NCBI GenBank assembly: GCA_963575745.1
Contig: CAUYUJ010021674.1
Span: 15,001 to 79,000, forward strand
DNA length: 64,000 nt
Direction: 5' to 3'
DNA from: Prorocentrum cordatum
Taxonomy: Eukaryota > Sar > Dinophyceae > Prorocentrales > Prorocentraceae
A program made the translations under genes and the position numbers. The notes beneath the pieces were generated by a model, which did no database searches, was not told the origin of the DNA, and saw nothing but the letters and a program-made list of their open reading frames with translations. Positions within the stretch are counted from its first letter, which is position 1, and every line of letters begins with the position of its first letter. Positions 1-8,960 of this stretch are shown in pieces.

Positions 1-212
1 CGGTGCGTTGCCGCGCCGGCTGACGTCGATCCTATTTTCGCATGCTTGTCCATCTGTACATGTCTACATACAGGTGCGCTGCCACGGAAGCATCGCTCTC
101 GCGCGCTGGAGGACGCCTTGAAACTCATACATGTATGTGTTCATTCTATTATTGGAAATAAATTCACCGTGCGCATTCGAGACATATGCATGGACTTATG
201 ACACGTGGCTAG
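1..212. other. Unassigned sequence at the window edge
   Basis: No coding signal and no match to the S178, T or B modules that fill the rest of the window. A 12-bp palindrome (CATACATGTATG) lies at 126-137. It ends in ...gtggctag directly before the first H module, so it may be the tail of a diverged repeat unit cut by the window edge. Confidence 0.4.
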
Positions 213-332
213 GAGCTCTACGAGGTCCCCGGCGGTAGCCAGGTTGACGGTTTACCGCCGGCGCCCAGTACCTCGTAGAGCTCTTCGGCAAGATGAGCTA
301 AGAGGAATTCGGGCGCAGGGAGGAGCTAGTTG
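213..332 (+). repeat. H hairpin module followed by B module (nested foldback)
   Basis: First H copy: GAGCTCTACGAG (213-224), stem arm GGCGGTAG, loop with GGTTGACGG, arm TTTACCGCC, then CCAGT ending at 269. B follows directly and starts ACCTCGTAGAGCTC. The first 13 bases of H (gagctctacgagg) are the exact reverse complement of the B start, so H plus B can fold into an outer 13-bp stem enclosing the inner H hairpin. Here one inner pair is broken (TAG against TTA). B ends ...gagctagt, its usual border before a T unit. Confidence 0.75.
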
Positions 333-2045
333 ACCGACCCGGCGAGAACGGACAATGTGGCAACCTGGGCTCGGTTGATTCAATATTGTGAGGAATTTAA
401 CCATTCGTTTGAAGAAATCAGATTTTTGAGCTGAGCATTAGCATATAAGCTTCATTATGATAGAAGATGAGCTCTGTACGAGTAGTTTTACTATCAGTTT
501 ACTTCCAGCAACCGACTTGATGTTAGAGCACTTTTGGACAATGTGCGAACTTTGGGTCGGTTGGACGAACTTTCTGAGAGATTTGAACATTCGTTTTGAG
601 ATCTGTTATTTTTCGCACCTGTAGTGGGTTATTTCGCGTTCGCGAATCAATTCTTAGGTCTGTAGGTGTAGTATTACTATCAAAACACTTGGCGAAACCG
701 TCTTCGGGCAAAACATAAAGACACAAATTTTCGATTTTTCTGGGATTCTCTTCCAGACTCTACCTGGAATTGTAACGAGAAATCATATTTTTACGCCGAG
801 TATTGGCATATAAACTTCCCTCTAACAGCAGCTTAGCTCTCTCGATGCATTTTTACAGGAGCTGACTTCCAGGAACTAAGCGAATATGAAAATCGAAAAA
901 ATCGAACTTTAAGATTTTTAAAAAATCTAGTTTTTTGACTCTGTGTCGATTCTATGCACTCTTACCAGTGAGAGGAGCCCTACGAGGTTCCCGGAGGTGA
1001 CCAGGTTGACGGTTCACCGCCGGCGCCAGTGCCGACCCGGCCAGAAGGACAAAGTGATAACACATTGGGTGGTTTTTTTTTACGAAAAATTGAAGGATTT
1101 ACTTGACAATATTTTGAAAAAGCAGATTTTTTTACTTCCGAGGCATTCGACATATATAACTCATTGTTCCCGAGCAGGAACTTGTCATGCACCTATAGCG
1201 GTTCACCGCCGGCGCCAGTTGGCCGACCCGGCCAGAAAGGACAAAGTGATAACTTTTGGGTGGTTTTGCGAAAAATTGAAGGATACTTGACAATTCATTT
1301 TAAAAAAGCAGATTTTTACTCCGAGCATTGACATATTAACTTTGTTCCCTGAGCAGCTCAGCCCTCTAGAGCCATTTTGAGTACCAGTTCACTTGGAGGA
1401 ACCGACATCATGTTGACTCCGAAAAATCTCAACTTGAAGTTTTTGTAGAAAAGCCCAGAAGCTCTCGCTTTGATCCTGAGCTTTCTCACGGATGCAAGGA
1501 GCTCTACGAGGTTCCCGGCGGTGACCAGGTTGACGGTTCACCGCCGGCGCCAGTCGATGAGCTAGAGGAATTCCGGCGCGGGGTGGAGCTAGTTGGTCGA
1601 CCCGGCCAGAAAGGACAAAGTGATAACTTTTGGGTGGTTCTACGAATACCTCGTAGAGCTCTTCGGCATCGATGAGCTAGAGGAATTCTGGCGCGGGGTG
1701 GAGCTAGTTGGCCCACCCGGCCAGAAAGGACAATGTGACAACTTTTGGGTGGTTTTGCGATTTTTTGAAAGATATTTGACTATTTATTTTGAGAAAGCAG
1801 ATTTTTACGCCGAGTATTGGCATATAAACTTCCCTCTAACAGCAGCTCAGCTCTCTCGATGCATTTTTACAGGAGCTGACTTCCAGGAACTAAGCGAATA
1901 TGAAAATCGAAAAAATCGAACTTCAAGATTTTTAAAAAATCTGATTTTTTTGACTCTGTGTCGATTCTCTGCACTCTTACCAGTGAGAGGAGCTCTACGA
2001 GGTTCCCGGCGGTGACCAGGTTGACGGTTCACCGCCGGCGCCAGT
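333..2045 (+). repeat. T-module array with H and B modules
   Basis: Several partly truncated T units, all on the + strand. T usually starts tggccgacc, contains gacaatgtg, tttgggtcggtt and a run like gatatttgacaattcattttgag, and ends in an H module. H copies lie at 974-1030, 1499-1554 and 1990-2045, with an H 3' half at about 1199-1219. A B module at about 1650-1710 sits inside a T unit. T tails here are of the accgacttcatgttgactccg type. Short open frames in this stretch follow the repeats and I do not regard them as genes. Confidence 0.7.
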
Positions 2046-3644
2046 TCCGGAGAGCTGGAGAGCTAGTTGGCAAGAAAAATCTCGACGGACCTTTTGCTGA
2101 CTTTTGGTCGGTTGAAAATTTTGTTCTCGAAATTTGACAATTCGTTAGAGCTCTAGTATTTTTTCCCATGATATTCGATCTTATTCCTGCTCGCCATCTT
2201 GATCTCAGCTCGATCGGGTAACTTTGAAGGCCAAAAAGCAGGCAGGCGGGAACGGCCGTTTCGAGTCATCTTGATACGTGTTGTCGGTATTTTGTACTTA
2301 ACTCGAGCTGTAGGGCAGCTACAGAGCTGATAAGCACACCTCTCGCACTCAGAATCATCAGGCGCGTTCGTCTGTTGAACCGAGAGGTCTGAACTCGGTC
2401 TGCTACCCGAGCTAGGTCCGCAAACCTATTCGTAATATTCGGGTCAACTTGATACCCGTGGTCGGTATTTTCTGCTTAACTCGAGGTCTAGGGCAGCTAC
2501 AGTGCTGGTCAGCACACCTATCGCACTCAGAATCATCAGGCGCGTTCGCCTGTCGAATCCATAGGTCTAAACTCGGTCTGCTAGCCGGTCTAGGTCCGCA
2601 AACCTATTTGTATTATTCGAGTCATCTTGACAAACGCTCTCGGATTTCTGTACTTAACTCGAGCTGTAGGGCAGCTACAGAGCCTATAGTCACATAAATC
2701 GATTGGAAATCATCGGGCGCGTTTCTCTGTTGTATCGAGAGCTCTGAACTCGGCCTGCTGCCCGAGCTAGGTTTGCGAAACTATTCGTAATATTCGAGTC
2801 AACTTGATACGCGTGGTCGGTATTTTCTGCTTAACTCGAGATCTAGGGCAGCTACAGTGCTGGTAAGCACAGCTATCGTGTTCAGAATTATCATGCACGT
2901 TCGCCTGTCGAATCGAGAGGTCTGAACTCGGTCTGCAGCCGAGCTAGGTCCGCAAACCTATTCGTATTATCCGCGTCATCTTGATAGACGCTCTTGGTTT
3001 TTCGTACTTAACTCGAGCTCTAGGGCAGCTACAGGGCTCATTGTGACAGAGATCGATGGAAAATCATCAATCGCGTTCGTCTATTGAAGCAAGAGCTCTG
3101 AACTCGGCCTGCTGCCCGAGCTAGGTTCGCGAAACTATTCGTATTGTGTGAATGATCTTGCGTACTCTGAATTTTCTGCATCCAACTCGTGCTGGGGGAG
3201 GGCTACAGTGCTGCGGGTCACATATATCGTTTTCTACACATCGGGCGCGTTTTCCGGTCGATTCCAGAGCTCGGAACTCGGTCTGCTGCTCGAACTAGGT
3301 TCGCAAAACTATTATATTATTCGAGTCGATACTGTGAATTTTCTGCACTTAACTCGGGCTGTAGGGTGGCTCCATGGCTGGGAATCAGATGAGTGGATTC
3401 GCAGACATCAGACGCGCCCGCCTGTCGCATTCAGAGGTCTGAACTCGGTTTCATACTCGAACTGGGTTGCGAAACTGTTTTTTTTTTTGATAGCGTTATC
3501 TTGAGAGCTCCCAAATCGCTTGGGCTTAAAAAAAACAGTAGTTCTTTGGAGTTTTTTCCAAAGTATATATTGTCAGGAAGCTCTACGAGTCCCCCGGCGG
3601 TAAGAAAGGTTGACGGTTTACCGCCGCCCGCGCGCCCGCCCAGT
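2046..3644 (+). repeat. S178 tandem array with leader, tail and H
   Basis: Starts with the leader (tggcaagaaaaatctcga, then gatattcgatcttattcc and ctcgatcgggta), followed by tandem monomers. The landmark gaactcgg (or its variant) falls at 2391, 2569, 2746 and 2924, a period of 177-178 bp. Monomers share a tctgct.gcccgagctaggt core, ttcgagtcatcttga, acttaactcgagctgtag and an AGGCG-cgtt-CGCCT mini-hairpin. The array ends in the tail (gcttgggct, then a T-rich run) and an H copy at 3579-3644 whose 3' arm is expanded with extra cgcccg. No gene is supported. Confidence 0.85.
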
Positions 3645-4677
3645 TGGCCGACTCGACCAAAAGGACAATGTGTTAACCTGGTGTCGTTTTTTGAAACTTT
3701 TGTGCAGATTTGACTAATTCGTTTTCAGCAACGGATTTTCCTCACATACAGTAAGCTATGGCGCACCTGCTGGTTAAATTTTCAGGGCTCTAGGGGCAAT
3801 ATTACTGTCAAAAGACTTGCAGGAACCGACTTTGCCTGCAGTGCAGTTTGGCAGGTGACGGTGGTTGGCTTTACTTAACTCGAGCTGTCAGCAAGCTACA
3901 GACCTCTCACGCACACCAGTCGATGCAGAATGATCTGGCGCGTCACCCTGGAAGCTCGAGAGTTCCTAGAAATGGCTGAGTCAGGAGTTATGCTCGAAAT
4001 ACTGTCTCTATGTATGCGTGTTGCGAACGGTGTTTCGATGATAACTCGAGCTGAGTGCATGCTATGCATGCCAGGTGCATTCCAATCGAAGCAGCGACAT
4101 GCGAGACATCGAATGGGAGCCTCGAGAGTGCCCAAATTGATTAGAATTTTCAAAATCAATGAAAAATATCGATTTGTACAATTTTATATTTTTTGTGTCG
4201 GATGATTTTTTTTCTAATTTATATCGATCTATGGGTGACCTAGAGAGTTCTGGTGCATTTTTGTCGACGCAGAATGGTCTCGCGCTCTCACTGAGAGCGC
4301 GAGACTTCATATGAATAGCTTCGCTGGGAGTGAGAACTTTGGTCCAGCCGGCCGAGGCAGACAATGTGACAACTTTTGGGTGGTTTTGCAATTTTTTGAA
4401 AGATATTTGACAATTCATTTTGAAAAAGCAGATTTTTACTCCGAGCATTGAGATATAAACTTCGTTCCCTGATCAGCTCGGCCATCTAGAGTCATTTTCA
4501 GTACCAGTTCACTTGAAGGAACCGACTTCATGTTGACTCCGAAAAAATCTCAACTTGAAGTTTTTGTAGAAAAGCTCCCAGAAGCTCCCGCTTTGATGCT
4601 GAGCTTTCTCACGGATTCAAGGAGCTCTACGAGGTTCCCGGCGGTGACCAGGTTGACGGTTCACCGCCGGCGCCAGT
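3645..4677 (+). repeat. Segmental duplication, copy 1 (T-type unit ending in H)
   Basis: A ~1.03-kb block almost identical to 5186-6218 at a constant offset of 1541 bp. It has a T-type start (ttggccgactcgacc), a unique middle, a 27-bp perfect inverted repeat at 4278-4304 (13-bp arms around one base), a second T start at about 4340 and H at 4622-4677. The minus-strand open frames (for example 4062-4448) are mirrored in the other copy. That reflects duplication and is not evidence of coding. Confidence 0.85.
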
Positions 4678-5185
4678 ACCTCGCAGAGCTCTTCGGAATC
4701 GATGAGCTAGAGGAATTCCGGCGCGGGGTGGAGCTAGTTGGCCGAACCGGCCTTAAGAGATTGGTGACTTTTGGTCGGTTGAAAATACCTCGTAGAGCTC
4801 TTCGTTATCGATGAGCTAGAGGAATTCCGGCGCGGGGTGGAGCTAGTTGGTCGAACCGACCAGAAAGGACAAAGTGGTAACTTTTGGGTGGTTTTGCAAT
4901 TTTTTGAAAGATATTTGACCATTTATTTTGAGAAAGCAGATTTTTACTCCGAGCATTGGCATATAAACTTTGTTCCCTGAGCAGCTCAGCTCTCTAGAGC
5001 AATTTTCAGTTCCAGTTCACTTGGAGCAACCGACCACATGTTGAATCCGAAAAAATCTCAAGGTGAAGTTTTATAGAAACACCCAAAGAAGCTCTTCGCT
5101 TTCATCCTGAGCTGCCTCGCGGATGCAATGAGCTCTACGAGGTTCCCGGCGGTGACCAGGTTGACGGTTCACCGCCGGCGCCAGT
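4678..5185 (+). repeat. Two B modules, a T unit and H between the duplicated blocks
   Basis: B modules at about 4677-4740 and 4790-4851 (acctcgtagagctc or the cgcagagctc variant to gagctagt) are separated by a fragment of the S178 leader. A T unit follows with its tcatcctgagctgcc tail and H at 5130-5185. The spacer and the flanking block together give the 1541-bp repeat distance. Confidence 0.7.
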
Positions 5186-6218
5186 TGGCCGACCCGACCA
5201 AAAGAGACAATGTGTTAACCTGGGGTCGGTTTTTGAAACTTTGTGCAAGATTTGACAATTCGTTTTCAGGAAACGGATTTTTCTCACATACAGTAAGCTA
5301 TGGCGCACCTGCTGGTAAATTTTCAGGGCTCTAGGGGCAATATTACTGTCAAAAGACTTGCAGGAACCGACTTTGCCTGCAGTGCAGTTTGGCAGGTGAC
5401 GGTGGTTGGCTTTACTTAACGCGAGCTGTCAGCAAGCTACAGACCTCTCACGCACACCAGTCGATGCAGAATGATCTGGCGCGTCACACTGGAAGCTCGA
5501 GAGTTCCTAGAAATGGCTGAGTCAGGAGTTATGCTCGAAATACTGTCTCTATGTATGCGTGTTGCGAACGATGTTTCGATGATAACTTGAGCTGAGTGCA
5601 TGCTATGCATGCCAGGTACATTCCAATCGAAGTAGCGACATGCGAGACATCGAATGGGAGCCTCGAGAGTGCCAAAATTGATAAGAATTTTCAAAATCAA
5701 TGAAAAATATCGATTTGTACAATTTTATATTTTTTGTGTCAGATGATTTTTTTTCTAATTTATATCGATCTATGGGTGACCTAGAGAGTTCTGGTGCATT
5801 TTTGTCGACGCAGAATGGTCTCGCGCTCTCACTGAGAGCGCGAGACTTCATATGAATAGCTTCGCTGGGAGTGAGAACTTTGGTCCAGCCGGCCGAGGCG
5901 GACAATGTGACAACTTTTGGGTGGTTTTGCAATTTTTTGAAAGATATGTGACAATTCATTTTGAAAAAGCAGATTTTTACTCCGAGCATTGAGATATAAA
6001 CCTCGTTCCCTGATCAGCTCGGCCATCTAGAGTCATTTTCAGTACCAGTTCACTTGAAGGAACCGACTTCATGTTGACTCCGAAAAAATCTCAACTTGAA
6101 GTTTTTGTAGAAAAGCTCCCAGAAGCTCCCGCTTTGATGCTGAGCTTTCTCACGGATTCAAGGAGCTCTACGAGGTTCCCGGCGGTGACCAGGTTGACGG
6201 TTCACCGCCGGCGCCAGT
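5186..6218 (+). repeat. Segmental duplication, copy 2
   Basis: Near-identical to 3645-4677; differences are scattered single bases and small indels. The 27-bp inverted repeat recurs at 5819-5845. Ends with H at 6163-6218, after which the sequence jumps into the middle of an S178 leader (ttcgttctcaaaatttgac). Confidence 0.85.
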
Positions 6219-7840
6219 TTCGTTCTCAAAATTTGACTATTCGTTAGAGCTCTAGAGTTTTTTCTCATGATATTCGATCTTATTCCTGCTCGCCATCTTG
6301 ATCTCAGCTCGATCGGGTAACTTTGAAGGCCAAAAAGCAGGCAGACGGGAACGGCCGTTTCGAGTCATCTTGATTCGCACTGTCGTATTTTGTACTCAAC
6401 TCGAGCTGTAGGGCAGCTACAGAGCTGGCAAGCACACCTATTGCATTCAGAATTATCAGGCGCGTTCGCCTGTTGAATCCAGATGTCTGAACTCGGTCTG
6501 CTAGCCGAGCTAGGTCCGCAAACCAATTCGTATTATTCGAGTCATCTTGACAGGCGCTCTCGGTGACTCGAAGAGCTTCCCTTAGCAAGTTATTGCTGGA
6601 AGCTCAAGAGTAATTCCGGGCAGCTGGAGAGCGAGTTGGCAACAAAAATCTCGACGGACCTTTTGGTGACTTTTGGTCGGTTGAACATTTCGTTCTCAGA
6701 ATTTGACCATTCGTTAGAGCTCTAGTATTTTTTCTCATGATATTCGATCTTATTCCTGCTCGCCATCTTGATCTCAGCTCGATCGGGTTGCTTTGAAGGC
6801 CCAAAAGCAGGTAGGCGGGAACGGCCGTTTCGAGTCATCTTGAGCACTGTCGGTATTTTGTACTCAACTCGAGCTGTAGGGCAGCTACAGAGCTGGCAAG
6901 CACACCTTCTCAGAATCATCAGGCGCGTTCGCCTGTTGAATCCAGATGTCTGAACTCGGTCTGCTAGCCGAGCCAGGTCTGCAAACCTATTCGTATTATT
7001 CGAGTCATCTTGACAGGCGCTCTCGGTATTTTGTACTTAATTCGAGCTATAGGGCAGCTACAAAGCTGGCAAGCACACCTATCGCATCCAGAATTATCAG
7101 GCGCGTTCGCCTGTTGAATCCAGAGGTCTGAATTCGGTCTGCTAGCCGAGCTAGGTCCGCAAACCTATTCGTATCATCCGAGTCATCTTGACAGACGCTC
7201 TCGGTATTTTGTACTCAACTCGAGCTGTAGGGCAGCTGCAGAGTTCATAGTCACAGAAATCGATTGCAAATAAGCAGGCGCGTTCGTCTGTTGAATCGAG
7301 AGCTCTGAACTCGGCCTGCTGCTTGAGCTAGGTTCGCGAAACTATTCGTATTGTCCAAATCATCTTGAGAAGTGCTCTTAATCTCCTGCTCTGAACTCGT
7401 GCTGGGGGAGAGCTACAGTGCTGCGGGACACAGATGTCGGTTCGCACACATCAGGCGCGTCTGTTGGTCGATACCAGAGCGCGGAACTCGGTTTGCGAAC
7501 CAGGTCCGCGATACTATTATATTATTCAAGTCGATACTGTCGGTTTTCCGCACTTAACTCGGGCTGTAGGGGGAACTGCAGGGCTGGGAATCACATGAGT
7601 GGATACGCAGACATCAGACGCGCCCGCCTGTCGCATTCAGAGGTCTGAAGTCGGTTCGATGCTCGAACTGGGTTGCGAAACTGTTTGTTTTGAAATTACA
7701 GTCATCTTGAGAGGTCTGAAATCGCTTGGGCTGAAAAAATATTTGTTCTTTGGGTTTCTTGTCCACATTATATATTGTCAGGAAGCTCTACGAGTCCCCC
7801 GGCGGTAAGAAAGGTTGACGGTTTACCGCCGGCGCCCAGT
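6219..7840 (+). repeat. S178 array with a re-started leader
   Basis: Starts part-way into an S178 leader and runs about two monomers. It then meets a cttcccttagcaagttattgctgga segment (B' variant) at about 6575-6640, which re-starts a complete leader at about 6634. Further monomers follow to the tail and H at 7783-7840. The last ~810 bp (from about 7026) are repeated immediately downstream. Confidence 0.8.
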
Positions 7841-8637
7841 ATTTTGTACTTAACTCGAGCTGTAGGGCAGCTACAAAGCTGGCAAGCACACCTATCGCAT
7901 CCAGAATTATCAGCCGCGTTCGCCTGTTGAATCCAGAGGTCTGAACTCGGTCTGCTAGCCGAGCTATGTCCGCAAACCTATTCGTATCATCCGAGTCATC
8001 TTGACAGACGCTCTCGGTATTTTGTACTCAACTCGAGCTGTAGGGCAGCTGCAGAGTTCATAGTCACAGACATCGATTGGAAATGAGCAGGCGCGTTCGT
8101 CTGTTGAATCGAGAGCTCTGAACTCGGCCTGCTGCTTGAGCTAGGTTCGCGAAACTATTCGTATTGTCCAAATCATCTTGAGAAGTGCTCTTAATTTCCT
8201 GCTCTGAACTCGTGCTGGGGGAGAGCTACAGTGCTGCGGGACACAGATATCGGTTCGCACACATCAGGCGCGTCTGTTGGTCGATACCAGAGCGCGGAAC
8301 TCGGTTTGCGAACTAGGTCCGCGATACTATTATATTATTCGAGTCGATACTGTCGGTTTTCCGCACTTAACTCGGGCTGTAGGGGGAACTGCAGGGCTGG
8401 GAATCAGACATCAGACGCGCCCGCCTGTCGCATTCAGAGGTCTGAAGTCGGTTCGATGCTCGAACTGGGTTGCGAAACTGTTTGTTTTTTAATTACAGTC
8501 ATCTTGAGAGGTCTGAAATCGCTTGGGCTGAAAAAATATTTGTTCTTTGGGTTTCTTGTCCACATTATATATTGTCAGGAAGCTCTACGAGTCCCCCGGC
8601 GGTAAGAAAGGTTGACGGTTTACCGCCGGCGCCCAGT
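7841..8637 (+). repeat. Tandem duplicate of the preceding ~810 bp of S178 array
   Basis: Starts with attttgtacttaactcg directly after the CCAGT of the H at 7783-7840. It then repeats 7026-7840 with few differences, including the T-rich tail, and ends in its own H at 8580-8637. The junction lies exactly at the H 3' border. Confidence 0.8.
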
Positions 8638-8960
8638 TGGCCGAACCGGCCAAGAGACAAAGTGGTGACTTTGGGTCGGTTTTGCTGAGATTTGAAAGAT
8701 ATTTGACAATTCATTTTGAGAAACCATATTTTTCTCACGTGTAGTGGGTTATGCCGCGTCTGCCAGTAAAATTTTCAGGTCCGTAGCTGCAAGCAATATT
8801 ACTATCGAAAGACTTGCAGGAACCGATTTTGGATGGAAGCCGAAAAATCGTGATTTTTCCAGTTTTTCGGCTCTTGCTTCAGAAGCTTTCTTGATCTGTT
8901 CTGAGGAGCGCTGTGCAACAAAAGAGCTCTACGAGGTGCCCGGCGGTAACCTGGTTGACG
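8638..8960 (+). repeat. T unit (second tail type) with H interrupted by LINE-1
   Basis: T start ttggccgaaccggcc, then cacgtgtagtgggttatgccgcg, ttcaggtccgtagctgca and a gatttttcc tail. The 5' half of an H module follows: gagctctacgagg at about 8920, stem arm GGCGGTAA and loop AACCTGGTTGAC. The H is split by LINE-1; its other half resumes at 12862. The aacctggttgacg at 8948-8960 is the upstream target-site duplication. Confidence 0.85.

Noticed and set aside
2300-3500. CRISPR-like regular repeats
   Set aside because: The period is a full 178-bp monomer without unique spacers; eukaryotic satellite-like repeat.
3600-3644. H as a tiny intron (GTAAGA ... CCCAG)
   Set aside because: Only some H copies begin GTAAG (others GTGACC, GTAACC), the span is about 36 nt, and stem covariation explains the sequence better.
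3896-4485. Minus-strand frames repeated almost exactly at 5437-6026
   Set aside because: The repetition reflects the 1541-bp duplication. Frames overlap T and other repeat modules and encode nothing recognisable.
6440-6490. tRNA-like T-arm (gcgttcgcctgttgaatcc) in S178 monomers
   Set aside because: No acceptor, D or anticodon arms at the proper distance; only a five-base hairpin is present.
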